From NCBI RefSeq assembly GCF_026163685.1, contig NZ_JAOXSR010000005.1:222351-286350 (forward strand): a DNA stretch of 64,000 nucleotides. Direction: 5' to 3'. The DNA is from Oerskovia flava (GTDB taxonomy: Bacteria; Actinomycetota; Actinomycetes; Actinomycetales; Cellulomonadaceae). Of this stretch, positions 25,506 through 37,701 are shown piece after piece (the stretch's first letter is position 1; every line of letters starts with the position of its first letter). A program made the position numbers and the translations under genes. The notes beneath the pieces are model-generated. The model worked only from the letters and a program-made list of their open reading frames with translations. It was not told where the DNA came from and did not search any database.

Positions 25506-27143
25506 TCAGCGCGGGTCGACGCCCGCGTGGATGAGGCCGTAGATCGCGGAGTCGGTGAGGGCCTCCCACGAGGCTTCCAGGAGGTTCGGCCCGACGCCCA
25601 CGGTCGACCACGAGCGCTGCCCGTCGGTGGTCTCGATGAGCACGCGCGTGATCGCGTCCGTGCCGTGCATCGTGTCGAGGATGCGCACCTTGAAGTCGAT
25701 GAGCTCGAACGCCTCGATCTCCGGGTACACCCGGGTGAGCGCGAGGCGCAGGGCGTGGTCGAGCGCGTTCACCGGGCCGTTGCCCTCGCCGGTGCTGACG
25801 ATGCGCTCGCCGCCGGCGTGCAGCTTGACGGTCGCCTCGGCGGTGGCCTCGACGCCCCGAGACCCCGCCCGCTCCACGATCGTGCGCCAGCTCTCCACCC
25901 GGAAGTACGCCGGCAGCTCGCTGTCCAGCTCGGAGCGCAGCAGCAGCTCGAACGACGCGTCCGCCGCGTCGTAGGTGTACCCGTGCGCCTCGGCGTCCTT
26001 GACCCGGTGCGTCACGCGCGTGAGCAGGTCGGCCTGCCCCGTGAGGTCGAAGCCGAGCTCGCGCCCCTTGAGCTCGATCGAGGCCCGCCCCGCCATGTCG
26101 GAGATGAGCATGCGCATGTCGTTGCCGACCCGCGTGGGGTCGATGTGCTGGTAGAGGTCCGGGTCGACCTTGATCGCGCTCGCGTGCAGCCCGCCCTTGT
26201 GGGCGAACGCGCTCGCCCCCACGTAGGGCTGACGACCGTACGGGGAGATGTTCGTGATCTCGCTGATCGCGTGCGCGATCCGCGTGGCCTCCTCCAGACC
26301 ACCGCCCGCGAGCAGGGTGCGGCCGTGCTTGAGCTCCAGGTTCGCGACGACCGTGATGAGGTCGGCGTTGCCCGTCCGCTCGCCGTAGCCGTTGACCGTG
26401 CCCTGGACGTGCGCGGCACCGGCCGCCACGGCCGCCAGGGAGTTGGCGACGGCGCAGCCCGAGTCGTTGTGCGCGTGCATGCCGAGCAGCTGGTCGCGCG
26501 CCGCTGCGTCGGACCCGTCGGTGGACCCGAGGGCGGTGCGCAGCTCGGTGACGATCTCGCCGACCCACTCCGGCAGCATGCCGCCGTTGGTGTCGCACAG
26601 CGTGACGACCTCGGCACCTGCCGCGAACGCGGCTTCCACGGCCGACCGCGTGTAGGCGGTGTCGTAGCGGTACCCGTCGAAGAAGTGCTCGGCGTCGAGC
26701 ACGACGCGCCGGCCTTCCCCGACGAGGAACGAGACGGTGTCGGTGATCATCGCGAGGTTCTCGGCACCCGTGGTGCGCAGAGCCCGCTCGACGTGCCGGA
26801 TGTCGGACTTCGCGACGAGCGTCACCACGGGCGCCTCGGAATCGAGGAGCGCGCGGACCTGCGGGTCCTCCCACGCACGGACCCCGGCCTTGCGGGTCGC
26901 GCCGAACGCCGCGAGCACGGCGTTCTTCAGCTCCAGCTCCTTGGCCGCGCGGGCGAAGAACTCCGTGTCCTTGGGGATCGCTCCCGGCCACCCGCCCTCG
27001 ATGAAGCCGACCCCCAGGTCGTCGAGCAGCGGCGCGATGGCCAGCTTGTCCGCGACGGACAGGTTCATGCCCTCCTGCTGCGCGCCGTCGCGCAGGGTCG
27101 TGTCGTAGACGTGGAACGGTGCCGGCTTGTGCTGGTGGTTCAT
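25506..27143 (-). CDS. cimA: citramalate synthase
   Basis: 545-residue enzyme of the LeuA/homocitrate synthase family, CimA type. It joins pyruvate and acetyl-CoA to (R)-citramalate for isoleucine synthesis. The HMGL-like barrel begins with VYDTTLRDGAQQEGMNLSV (metal and pyruvate site), with GFIEGGWPGAIPKD typical of CimA, then VVTLCDTNGGMLPEWV, GMHAHNDSGCAVANSLAAVAAGA (metal-binding HxH) and GGLHASAI. The C-terminal allosteric LeuA dimer domain (about 405-540) is complete, so feedback inhibition is likely. Expression is probably set by the leader peptide and terminator 190-300 bases upstream. Confidence 0.94.
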   Translation of the reverse strand: MNHQHKPAPFHVYDTTLRDGAQQEGMNLSVADKLAIAPLLDDLGVGFIEGGWPGAIPKDTEFFARAAKELELKNAVLAAFGATRKAGVRAWEDPQVRALLDSEAPVVTLVAKSDIRHVERALRTTGAENLAMITDTVSFLVGEGRRVVLDAEHFFDGYRYDTAYTRSAVEAAFAAGAEVVTLCDTNGGMLPEWVGEIVTELRTALGSTDGSDAAARDQLLGMHAHNDSGCAVANSLAAVAAGAAHVQGTVNGYGERTGNADLITVVANLELKHGRTLLAGGGLEEATRIAHAISEITNISPYGRQPYVGASAFAHKGGLHASAIKVDPDLYQHIDPTRVGNDMRMLISDMAGRASIELKGRELGFDLTGQADLLTRVTHRVKDAEAHGYTYDAADASFELLLRSELDSELPAYFRVESWRTIVERAGSRGVEATAEATVKLHAGGERIVSTGEGNGPVNALDHALRLALTRVYPEIEAFELIDFKVRILDTMHGTDAITRVLIETTDGQRSWSTVGVGPNLLEASWEALTDSAIYGLIHAGVDPR

Positions 27144-27334
27144 CGTGCGCTCTCTTCGACTGCGGTCGTCGGGTCCGGGCGTTCGCCCGAGGTCTTTCCC
27201 ACTCTAGGCGCGGCTCACGGTGCGGCGGTCGTGCCGCCGCGGGTCGCGCCCCGGTCCCAGCCACGCCGGGCGGTCGCTCTCGTGAAGCTCGAGCCCGGCG
27301 CGTGCGCTGCCGGGCGGAGGTGGTGCCCAGCAAC

Positions 27335-27362
27335 AAAAAAACCCCCCGAGGGTGCGGGAGGT
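27335..27362 (-). terminator. intrinsic terminator (attenuator) in the cimA leader
   Basis: On the minus strand ACCTCCC, an eight-base loop and GGGGGGT form a seven-pair stem (one G-T pair), followed by seven T residues (27335-27341). It stands about 190 bases before the cimA start, downstream of the leader peptide, where a transcript would be cut unless antiterminated. Confidence 0.75.
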
Positions 27363-27363
27363 C

Positions 27364-27395
27364 TAGCGCGTTCGGTGTGTGTACCGGACGCGCTA
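27364..27395 (-). promoter_or_regulatory. leader hairpin between cimA leader peptide and terminator
   Basis: 13-bp stem with one mismatch (27364-27376 and 27383-27395), six-base loop. It covers the stop codon of the leader peptide and abuts the terminator, as expected for the pause or competing stem of an attenuator. The exact alternative pairing could not be worked out by eye. Confidence 0.6.
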
Positions 27396-27437
27396 CTCGA
27401 TAATGAGCTGGGAGACGAGGTGTGTCACAGGACACAT
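27393..27437 (-). CDS. cimA leader peptide (branched-chain attenuator)
   Basis: Fourteen codons from ATG to TAG encoding MCPVTHLVSQLIIE, with Val, Thr, Leu-Val and then Leu-Ile-Ile just before the end. Seven of 14 residues are branched-chain amino acids or threonine. It is directly followed by a stable hairpin and an intrinsic terminator, the pattern of ilv/leu attenuators. There is no strong ribosome binding site; a leaderless or weakly initiated peptide is possible. The rest of the 369-base gap (27144-27512) shows no other gene. Confidence 0.65.
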   Translation of the reverse strand: MCPVTHLVSQLIIE

Positions 27438-27512
27438 GCAAGCACAGGATCCGCAAGGATGGAGAGATGTCCACGGACTGAACAGCGCCCCGACAGGTGA
27501 GGAGCCATCATC

Positions 27513-28109
27513 ATGAGCGACCCGAACTACCCGCAGCGCGGTCAGGTCCCTCCCGGGAACAACCCCGGCAACGTCCCCCCGGGCGGGCAGCCGCCCGCCG
27601 TCCCGCCCCGCCGAGCCAACGACCCCAACGGCGACTTCCCCGTCTCCCCTGACGCCGGCAGCCCCTACGACCCGCGCCTGAGCGTGGAGGCCGGACGGTT
27701 CTGGGCGGGAGCCGCGGCGACGGCGCTCGTGGCCGCGCTCATCGGCCTCATCGCCGTCATCATCTTCGAACGGATCTTCTCGGTGGGACTCGTCCCACCG
27801 CCGGACCTCTTCTCGACCGGCTCGGACCAGGCCACCTACGCGATCGACGCGGCCATCCTCGCGATCCTGGCGGCGGGGCTGCTGCACGTCCTGATCCTCT
27901 CGACGCCGCGCCCGCGGGCGTTCTTCGGCTGGATCATGGCGCTGGTCATCATCGTCCTGGCGGTCCTGCCGTTCGCCTGGACCTCGGACACCGTGGTGGC
28001 CGCGCTGTCGGGCCTGGTGAACCTGCTGATCGGCGTGGCGATCTGGTCGCTGCTCGCCGGTGTCGCGGGCCGCACCATCATCCGCCGACCCGCCCGCACG
28101 ACTCCCTGA
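27513..28109 (+). CDS. DUF6069-like four-helix membrane protein
   Basis: 198-residue protein. The first 60 residues are rich in Pro, Gly and Asn (for example GNNPGNVPPGGQPPAVPPRR), then four hydrophobic helices follow (about 64-88, 112-130, 138-155 and 162-185), ending in a basic tail. The layout fits the DUF6069 family of actinobacterial membrane proteins, whose function is unknown. A clear ribosome binding site (GGTGAGGA) precedes the ATG. It is convergent with ilvE. Confidence 0.75.
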   Translation: MSDPNYPQRGQVPPGNNPGNVPPGGQPPAVPPRRANDPNGDFPVSPDAGSPYDPRLSVEAGRFWAGAAATALVAALIGLIAVIIFERIFSVGLVPPPDLFSTGSDQATYAIDAAILAILAAGLLHVLILSTPRPRAFFGWIMALVIIVLAVLPFAWTSDTVVAALSGLVNLLIGVAIWSLLAGVAGRTIIRRPARTTP

Positions 28110-28156
28110 CCCACCAAGACCCACCGAACGCTGCCCACAGCGGTGTTCCGTGGCCT

Positions 28157-29290
28157 TCAGGCGAGGCGGCGCAGCCAGCCGTGGCGGTCGGCCGCGCGTC
28201 CCGTCTGGATGTCCGTGAGCTCGCCGCGGACGGCCATCGTCAGCTCACCCGCGCCTCCGCCGGAGATCGTGTGGTCGAAGCTCGACCCGGCCAGACGCCC
28301 GATCGGGGTGACCACCGCGGCCGTGCCGCACGCGAAGACCTCGGTCACGGACCCGTCCTCGATGCCCGCGAGCAGCTCGTCGAGCGGGATCCGTCGCTCG
28401 ACGACGGTGTGCCCGCGGTCGGAGAGCAGCTGGATGATCGACGACCGCGTGACGCCCTCGAGGATCGACCCCGTGAGCTCGGGCGTCTCGACCGAGCCGT
28501 CGGACTTCACGACGAACACGTTCATGCCGCCCAGCTCTTCGAGGAGGGTGCCCGTCGACGCGTCGAGGAAGCACACCTGCTCGCAGCCGTGCTCCTGGGC
28601 ACGCACCTGCGGCAGCAGGCTGGAGGCGTAGTTCCCGCCGCACTTCGCGGCGCCCGTGCCGCCGGCACCCGCCCGGCTGAACTCTCGCTCCACCCAGATG
28701 GAGACGGGCTTCACGCCGCCCGCGAAGTACGGGCCGACGGGTGAGGCGATGACGAGGTACTCGGCCTCGAGCGAGGGCCGCACACCGAGGAACGGCTCCG
28801 AGGCGTACATGAACGGACGCAGGTAGAGGCTCGCCTCCTCGCCGCTCGGGACCCACTCGACGTCGGTCCGCACGAGCGCGGTGATGGACCCGATGAAGTC
28901 CTCCACGCTGAGCGACGGCAGGGCGAGCCGGTGCGCCGAGCGCGCGAACCGGGCCGCGTTCGCCTCGGGGCGGAACGTCCACACCGATCCGTCCTCGTGA
29001 CGGTAGGCCTTGAGACCCTCGAAGATCTCCTGGGCGTAGTGCAGGACGGCGGTGGCCGGGTCGAGCTGGAGCGGACCGTACCGCTCGATGCGGCGGTCCT
29101 TCCACCCGTCCTGGGCGGACCAGCTGATCCGGGCCATGTGGTCCGTGAAGACGGTGCCGAACTTCGGTGCGGCGATCGCCGCCTGCCGCTCCTCGGCGGA
29201 GGCGGGGGCGTCGGAGGGCCGGATGTCGAAGAGGCCGACGAGGTCCTCGGACGCGGACGGGCTGTGCTGCGCTGCAAGCGGGCTGTTCAT
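28157..29290 (-). CDS. ilvE: branched-chain amino acid aminotransferase
   Basis: 377-residue fold-type IV PLP aminotransferase that makes Leu, Ile and Val from their 2-oxo acids. Class IV motifs: FEGLKAYRHEDGSVWTFRPEANAARF, VKPVSIWVEREFSRAGAGGTGAAKCGGNYASSL (the PLP Lys is in AAKCGGNYA), FLDASTGTLLEELGGMNVFVV, LTGSILEGVTRSSIIQL and EVFACGTAAVVTPIG. The length and Gly-Ala-Ala-Lys region match the long actinobacterial/eukaryotic-like form. The ATG at 29290 has AAAGG ten bases upstream; an in-frame GTG at 29308 is less likely. It is separated from leuB by a terminator, so it probably has its own promoter. Confidence 0.95.
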   Translation of the reverse strand: MNSPLAAQHSPSASEDLVGLFDIRPSDAPASAEERQAAIAAPKFGTVFTDHMARISWSAQDGWKDRRIERYGPLQLDPATAVLHYAQEIFEGLKAYRHEDGSVWTFRPEANAARFARSAHRLALPSLSVEDFIGSITALVRTDVEWVPSGEEASLYLRPFMYASEPFLGVRPSLEAEYLVIASPVGPYFAGGVKPVSIWVEREFSRAGAGGTGAAKCGGNYASSLLPQVRAQEHGCEQVCFLDASTGTLLEELGGMNVFVVKSDGSVETPELTGSILEGVTRSSIIQLLSDRGHTVVERRIPLDELLAGIEDGSVTEVFACGTAAVVTPIGRLAGSSFDHTISGGGAGELTMAVRGELTDIQTGRAADRHGWLRRLA

Positions 29291-29438
29291 GACGATGGGG
29301 CCTTTCACCTGGCGACCCTGGCGGTTTCCACGCCTAGTTTTCCACGTCCCGGGAGGAGATGGGACGTCCGGGCGCGTCGCCGTCAGCGATCTGGTCTGCT
29401 GGACGCGGTGAAGACGACCGAGGAACCGCGGCTACCGG

Positions 29439-29472
29439 CCGTCGCCGGCACCCGTCGTGGGGCCGGCGACGG
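29439..29472 (-). terminator. terminator after leuB
   Basis: Perfect 11-bp inverted repeat CCGTCGCCGGC / GCCGGCGACGG with a 12-base loop, starting directly after the leuB stop codon; no T run. Confidence 0.55.
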
Positions 29473-30516
29473 TCAGCCGGCGACGCGAGCGGCGAGCTCG
29501 CGACCCACCTCGGCCGTCGACCGTACTCGCCCACCACGCTCGGCGAGGTCGGCCGCGACGGCCGCCTCGACGCGAGCCGACTCCTCCGCCAGACCCAGGT
29601 GGTCGAGCAGCATGGCGACGGACAGCACCGTCGCCGTGGGGTCGGCCTTGCCCTGGCCCGCGATGTCGGGCGCCGAGCCGTGCACGGGCTCGAACATCGA
29701 CGGCGCGGTGCGGTCCGGGTTGATGTTGGCCGAGGCCGCCAGCCCGATCCCGCCCGTGATGGCCGCGGCCTGGTCGGTGAGGATGTCGCCGAACAGGTTG
29801 TCCGTGACGATCACGTCGAAGCGTGACGGGTTCGTCGTGAGGAAGATCGTCGCGGCGTCGACGTGCAGGTAGTCGGTGGTGACGTCGGGGAACTCGGCGT
29901 TCACGGCCTCCACGGTGCGGCGCCACAGGTGCCCGGCGTGCACGAGCACGTTGTGCTTGTGCACGAGCGTCAGGTGCCGACGGGGCCGCGACTGCGCACG
30001 CGCGAAGGCGTCGCGCACGACGCGCTCGACGCCGAACGCGGTGTTCAGCGAGACCTCGGTCGCGATCTCGTGCGGCGTGCCGGTGCGCAGCGAACCGCCG
30101 TTGCCGACGTAAGGGCCCTCGGTGCCCTCGCGCACGACGACGAAGTCGATCTCGCCCGGGTTCGCGAGGGGCGACGTCACCCCGGGGTAGAGCTTGCCCG
30201 GACGCAGGTTCACGTAGTGGTCGAGCGCGAAGCGCAGCTTGAGCAGGAGCCCGCGCTCCAGGACGCCGGACGGCACCGTCGGGTCGCCGATGGCCCCGAG
30301 GAGGATCGCGTCGTGGGTGCGGATCGCGGCAAGGTCCTCGTCCGTGAGGGTCTCGCCCGTCGCGTGCCAACGGCGCGCGCCCAGATCGAACGGTGTCGTG
30401 GAGACCTTCACGTCGGTCCCGGAGAGCACGGCCTCCAGGACGGCGAGGCCCTGCTCGACGACCTCGGTCCCGATGCCGTCTCCGGCCACGACTGCCAGAT
30501 CGATGTTGCGCGTCAT
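29473..30516 (-). CDS. leuB: 3-isopropylmalate dehydrogenase
   Basis: 347-residue NAD-dependent beta-decarboxylating dehydrogenase for the third step of leucine synthesis. Family motifs: [52 protein letters not shown] (substrate loop), [74 protein letters not shown] and [21 protein letters not shown]. The first residues ([14 protein letters not shown]) are those of the actinobacterial type. leuA, leuC and leuD are not in the window. Confidence 0.96.
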   Translation of the reverse strand: MTRNIDLAVVAGDGIGTEVVEQGLAVLEAVLSGTDVKVSTTPFDLGARRWHATGETLTDEDLAAIRTHDAILLGAIGDPTVPSGVLERGLLLKLRFALDHYVNLRPGKLYPGVTSPLANPGEIDFVVVREGTEGPYVGNGGSLRTGTPHEIATEVSLNTAFGVERVVRDAFARAQSRPRRHLTLVHKHNVLVHAGHLWRRTVEAVNAEFPDVTTDYLHVDAATIFLTTNPSRFDVIVTDNLFGDILTDQAAAITGGIGLAASANINPDRTAPSMFEPVHGSAPDIAGQGKADPTATVLSVAMLLDHLGLAEESARVEAAVAADLAERGGRVRSTAEVGRELAARVAG

Positions 30517-30522
30517 GCGTCG

Positions 30523-30528
30523 ACACTA
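30523..30528 (-). promoter_or_regulatory. leaderless -10 box of leuB
   Basis: TAGTGT on the minus strand, six bases before the ATG. Confidence 0.5.
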
Positions 30529-30638
30529 CGACCGTTCGCCACACTTCGGGACGGGGATCTCACACCTCGGACGACACCTCCGTGCGCGCGTCGTCCGAAG
30601 CGCGGACGTGGCGCCTGGGCCGCGCCCGATGGTGCATA

Positions 30639-30660
30639 ATTCTTAAGAATCTTAACTAAG
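30639..30660. promoter_or_regulatory. operator-like palindromes before the ROK regulator gene
   Basis: ATTCTTAAGAAT (30639-30650) is a perfect 12-bp palindrome and is followed at once by CTTA-AC-TAAG (30651-30660), a second inverted repeat. CATAAT at 30635-30640 could be the -10 box. This AT-rich block in GC-rich DNA looks like a repressor site, most simply for autoregulation by the ROK protein; the position between divergent genes would also allow an effect on leuB. Confidence 0.6.
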
Positions 30661-30710
30661 ATGTTGCCGTCCGGTTCCAGCCGCCCACGGCCGTTCGAAG
30701 GGTGCCCGCC

Positions 30711-31961
30711 ATGCAGACGACCGCACTCCACGTCCCCGGCACCCCCGGGCTCCTGCGGTCCATCAACGACCGCGCCGCGCTCGAGCTGCTCCTCGAGACG
30801 GGCCCGATGACACGCGCACAGATCGGTGACCGGACGGGCGTCTCACGCCCGACCGCCTCGCAGATCGTCGCCCGGCTCGAGCAGGCCGGCCTCATCGAGA
30901 CCACCGGCGCCGTCCAAGGCGCCCGCGGCCCCCACGCCGTGATGTACGCCGCGCGGGCCGACGTGATGCTGGGCCTCGCGCTCGACGTCGTGCCCACCGG
31001 TGTGCACGCGAGCCTCGTCGACGCGTTCGGCACCGTCCTCGCCGACGTCACGCTGCCCGCCTCCGAGGAGCGTAGCGCCGTCGTCGACGTCCACACCGCC
31101 CTGTCCGCCGTCACGGACGCCTCCGGCATGCCCGCCGCACGCGTCGGCACCGCGGTCGTGGGCGTACAGGCCGCCGCCGACCCCCGCAGCGGCGACCTCG
31201 CCCTCGTGGGCGACCTGCCCGGCTGGCCACGCCAGTCCGTGCGCAGCATCCTCGAGGCCTCGCTGGGATTCGGGTTCCGCATCGAGAACGACGTCAACCT
31301 CGCCGCGATCGCCGAGCGGGACGCCGGCCGGGACGAGCCGACGTTCTCCCTGCTGTGGATGGGCGACGGCGTCGGGCTCGGTTCCCTCATCGACGGCGCG
31401 GTGCACCACGGCTCGACCGGCGCGGCCGGCGAGATCGGCTACCTCGCCGTCCCGGCGTCGGACATCGACAACTCCCAGAACGTCCAGGACCTCGTCGGCG
31501 GGCTGCGCGTCGCCGAGGTGGCCCGCACCGTCGGGGTCCCCGGCGACACCCTCGCCGCGCACCTCGCCGCCGTCACCACCGACCCCGACGCCCCCTCCAG
31601 CGTCGCGTTCGTCGAGGACCTCGCCCGGCGTGCCGCGGTCGCGATCCAGCCCGTCGTGGCCGTCCTGCAGCCCCACGTCGTCGTCCTCGGCGGACCGACC
31701 GGGCGCGCCGGCGGGGACCGCCTCGCCGCGGCGACGACCGCCGTGCTCGAGCAGACCGAGCAGGCACCCGTGCGCGTGCTCGCCAGCGCCGTACCGGACC
31801 ACGCCGTCCTGCGGGGCGCACGGTCCGTCGTCGCCGCCGAGGTGCGGGCACTGCTCCTGCAGAGCGTCACCCGCTCCGTGCCCGACGCCGGAACAGCCCC
31901 CGCGACGTCAGGTCACCACCGGGTCGGCACGACCGCCACCCGGTCCACCGTCTCGGGGTAG
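30711..31961 (+). CDS. ROK family transcriptional regulator
   Basis: 416-residue XylR/NagC-type regulator. A winged helix-turn-helix occupies about residues 15-75 (RAQIGDRTGVSRPTASQIVARLEQAGLI), followed by a ROK sugar-kinase-like domain with WMGDGVGLGSLIDGAVHHGSTGAAGEIGYL and VVVLGGPTGRAG. The usual zinc motif (CxCGxxGC) after GEIGxL is missing; the segment reads AVPASDIDNSQNVQDLVGG and has no Cys. Effector binding may therefore differ from typical ROK proteins. No sugar gene is adjacent. The ATG at 30711 has AAGGG eight bases upstream. Confidence 0.9.
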   Translation: MQTTALHVPGTPGLLRSINDRAALELLLETGPMTRAQIGDRTGVSRPTASQIVARLEQAGLIETTGAVQGARGPHAVMYAARADVMLGLALDVVPTGVHASLVDAFGTVLADVTLPASEERSAVVDVHTALSAVTDASGMPAARVGTAVVGVQAAADPRSGDLALVGDLPGWPRQSVRSILEASLGFGFRIENDVNLAAIAERDAGRDEPTFSLLWMGDGVGLGSLIDGAVHHGSTGAAGEIGYLAVPASDIDNSQNVQDLVGGLRVAEVARTVGVPGDTLAAHLAAVTTDPDAPSSVAFVEDLARRAAVAIQPVVAVLQPHVVVLGGPTGRAGGDRLAAATTAVLEQTEQAPVRVLASAVPDHAVLRGARSVVAAEVRALLLQSVTRSVPDAGTAPATSGHHRVGTTATRSTVSG

Positions 31962-31981
31962 CTCCTCTTCGCTGTGCCCCG

Positions 31982-32026
31982 GGGGGCGGTGGCCGTCGCA
32001 GGGGACGGCGGTCACCACCCGCCCCC
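31982..32026. terminator. imperfect hairpin between convergent genes
   Basis: GGGGGCG-GTGG-CCGTC pairs with GACGG...CCAC-C-CGCCCCC with bulges, between the ROK gene and the ASCH gene; no T run. Confidence 0.4.
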
Positions 32027-32063
32027 ACCGCAGATCCCTACCGCAGGTGCAGCGGCCCAGGCC

Positions 32064-32594
32064 TCACCGCGGGTACAGAAGCTCAAACCGCTCGCACACG
32101 ACCGGCATATCGTCCGCCGGCTCACGGCCCACCAACGTCCTCGCGAAGTACTCGTGATGCTCGGCCCGCCACTCCTCGAGCGACCCGCCGCCCTCGCCCT
32201 CCGCAGCCGCGAAGTCGGCACCGACCTGGTCGAACGGCACGACCTCGACAGACGCCGTGCGGATCAGCGCCCGCGGGTGACCCGCGCCGTCGAGCAGGAT
32301 CGCCAGCTCGCCCGGGACCGGGACCGGTGCCCCGTCGCCGTACTCCCACTGCGCCGACGACGTCGCCGTCTTCGCCCCGCTCAGGACGGCAGCAAGCAGC
32401 CGGTCCGCGAGCTGCGGTTCGTCACCGAACGACCACGCCGGCGGCGGGACCCGCGAGGCCGCGGACCCACCCGTCACGACGTCGACCTTCCCCAGGCCCG
32501 CCCGCCCCCGCGCGACCTCCCAGAACTCGAGGATCTCTGCGGCCAGCGGGTCGTCGTCGCCGGGAAGGTCGGGCTGCGGCTCGTCGTGGCTCAT
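32064..32594 (-). CDS. ASCH domain-containing protein
   Basis: 176-residue protein with an ASCH (PUA-like) domain. The central ADRLLAAVLSGAKTATSSAQWEYGDGAPVPVPGELAILLDGAGHPRALI has the conserved G-x-K-x-x-T-S motif expected to hold RNA or a modified base, and the end VCERFELLYPR matches the family. The N-terminal segment EILEFWEVARGRAG is typical of the YqfB/YhfF group. Function unknown. The ATG at 32594 is chosen because similarity starts there. Confidence 0.85.
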   Translation of the reverse strand: MSHDEPQPDLPGDDDPLAAEILEFWEVARGRAGLGKVDVVTGGSAASRVPPPAWSFGDEPQLADRLLAAVLSGAKTATSSAQWEYGDGAPVPVPGELAILLDGAGHPRALIRTASVEVVPFDQVGADFAAAEGEGGGSLEEWRAEHHEYFARTLVGREPADDMPVVCERFELLYPR

Positions 32595-32722
32595 GGCACA
32601 CATCTTGTCGCACGGCACCCGCAAGAACCACACGACTCACCAGAAAGCGCCCGATAGGCACCGAATCCTCCGTACACGACAGTGGGCGGGTCGGGCCAAC
32701 CGGCCCGCCCCGCCCACGTCCA

Positions 32723-36426
<3,704 letters not shown>

Positions 36427-36555
36427 CGGAATCTCCTGTGTTGAGGGCTATCGGTACGACGAGCTGGTCTGGCGGTGGTGCGTCGGTGCACTGGTGGTGC
36501 TCCGGTGGGTGCGGCCGGGGTGTGGCCGCCGAGCGGTGCTCAGTGGTGGTGGCAT

Positions 36556-36596
36556 GAAAAAACCCCTCGTTCCCGGGTGAGGGCTTTTCGAGGGGT
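36556..36596 (-). terminator. intrinsic terminator (attenuator) before ilvB
   Basis: CCCCTCG at 36563-36569 pairs with CGAGGGG at 36589-36595; on the minus strand the stem is followed by six T residues (complement of 36557-36562). It lies about 130 bases before the ilvB start and after the leader peptide. Confidence 0.8.
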
Positions 36597-36642
36597 GAGC
36601 GCGCTGACGAGACCTGGGAGCTTGGCCTCAGCCGGCGCGCTC
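36597..36642 (-). promoter_or_regulatory. competing stem in the ilvB leader
   Basis: GCGCGCTC (36635-36642), within the last codons of the leader peptide, is complementary to GAGCGCGC (36597-36604), which abuts the terminator stem. A ribosome stalled on the Ile/Leu/Val codons would change this pairing. The remainder of the 321-base gap (36427-36747) holds no other gene. Confidence 0.55.
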
Positions 36643-36681
36643 AGGAAGTACTACGAGAATGATCGTCTGCACGCTGTGCAC
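36628..36681 (-). CDS. ilvB leader peptide
   Basis: Seventeen codons from GTG encoding MHSVQTIILVVLPERAG, with the run Ile-Ile-Leu-Val-Val-Leu. The GTG at 36681 has GGAAGGG about six bases upstream; a second GTG nine bases later would give MQTIILVVLPERAG. This matches the known actinobacterial ilvB leader type in composition, position and the terminator that follows. Confidence 0.8.
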   Translation of the reverse strand: MHSVQTIILVVLPERAG

Positions 36682-36747
36682 ACTACGCCCTTCCCCCAGC
36701 GATGTCATCCGTCGAGCCTGGCGTCTCATCCCTTGGTACCGGGCCCG

Positions 36748-37701
36748 TCACCAGCCCTCGGCGCCCTCCGTCGACGTCGCGCGCGGCTCGACCCCGAGGA
36801 CGTCGTGGAGCACCCGCAGGTCGTAGGTGCGTTCTGACGCCAGGTGGCTGATGGCGTACCGGGTCAGTCGCGGGGCGCTCGTCCGCCTGGCGGCACGAGC
36901 CACCACCTCGAGCGCTCCGGCGAGGACGCGGCCGGGTCGTGCCGGGATCCCGACGACCCGCACCTGCCCGTGCCCACGACGGTCCAGGAGGTCGACCAGG
37001 ACGTCGCGCAGCACGACCGGCTCGGCGTCGGCGACGTTCGCGACGAGCGCCTCGCCGGGTGGCACGTCCACCGTCGTCGCCGCCCGGACGGCACGGACGA
37101 GGGTGTCGACGTGGGTGAGGTGCTGCAGCACCCGGCCGTCGCCGACGATGACGAGGTTCCGCCCGCGCACGGCACCCTCGATGCGCGGCAGCAGCGTGGT
37201 GTCGCCCGGTCCGTAGACCGCGTGCGGGCGCAGCACCACGATCGGGCCTCGACCGTGGTCCGCGCGCCGCGCGTCCTCCTGCAGGTACCGCTCGGCCGCC
37301 GCCTTGGACCGACCGTAGGCGTTGAGGTACCTGCCCACCGGCGCGTCGACCTCACGCCCGCGCACGGTCGGTCGGTACGGGTCGTAGACGCTGCCGGACG
37401 ACACGTGCACCAGCCGCGCGCCCGGGAACGTCTCCCGCACCGCACGGGTGCCGGCGACGTTGACCGCGTGCGCCACCTGCTCGGTGCACCAGTCGGAGAC
37501 CGTCGCCCCGGCGTGCACCACGGTGTCGACGTCCGGCGGGTCGGCGAGCGCGCCGTCGGTGAGGTCCCAGGGCCGGAAGCGCGCTCCGGCGATGCGGGGA
37601 TCGCGCCGGGAGAACACGTGGACCTCGTGCCCCTGCCGGACTGCGTCGCGGGCGACCGCACCACCGACGAAGCCCGACGCACCGGTCACGGCGAGGCGCA
37701 T
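36748..37701 (-). CDS. NAD-dependent epimerase/dehydratase, OleD-like
   Basis: 317-residue extended short-chain dehydrogenase. N-terminal GASGFVGGAVARDAVRQGHEV is the NAD(P) motif (GxxGxxG), VDTVVHAGATVSDW follows, and the catalytic Y-x-x-x-K is YGRSK (Tyr 129, Lys 133), with LRPHAVYGPGD after it. In the neighbourhood of a KAS III and an OleC-like ligase it is best explained as an OleD-type reductase turning a 2-alkyl-3-oxo acid into the 3-hydroxy acid; this role is inferred from context. Its ATG shares one base with the stop of the AMP-ligase gene (TGATG). Last gene of the five-gene operon. Confidence 0.85.
   Translation of the reverse strand: MRLAVTGASGFVGGAVARDAVRQGHEVHVFSRRDPRIAGARFRPWDLTDGALADPPDVDTVVHAGATVSDWCTEQVAHAVNVAGTRAVRETFPGARLVHVSSGSVYDPYRPTVRGREVDAPVGRYLNAYGRSKAAAERYLQEDARRADHGRGPIVVLRPHAVYGPGDTTLLPRIEGAVRGRNLVIVGDGRVLQHLTHVDTLVRAVRAATTVDVPPGEALVANVADAEPVVLRDVLVDLLDRRGHGQVRVVGIPARPGRVLAGALEVVARAARRTSAPRLTRYAISHLASERTYDLRVLHDVLGVEPRATSTEGAEGW

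Noticed and set aside
24391..27474. One open frame of over 1000 codons covering cimA and the lipoate ligase
   Set aside because: cimA is coded in another frame with full motifs; the upstream part of this frame is Arg/Ala/Gly-rich noise. The ligase starts at 25440.
36427..36747. Possible T-box or riboswitch before ilvB
   Set aside because: No T-box sequence is seen; the leader peptide and terminator explain the region better.
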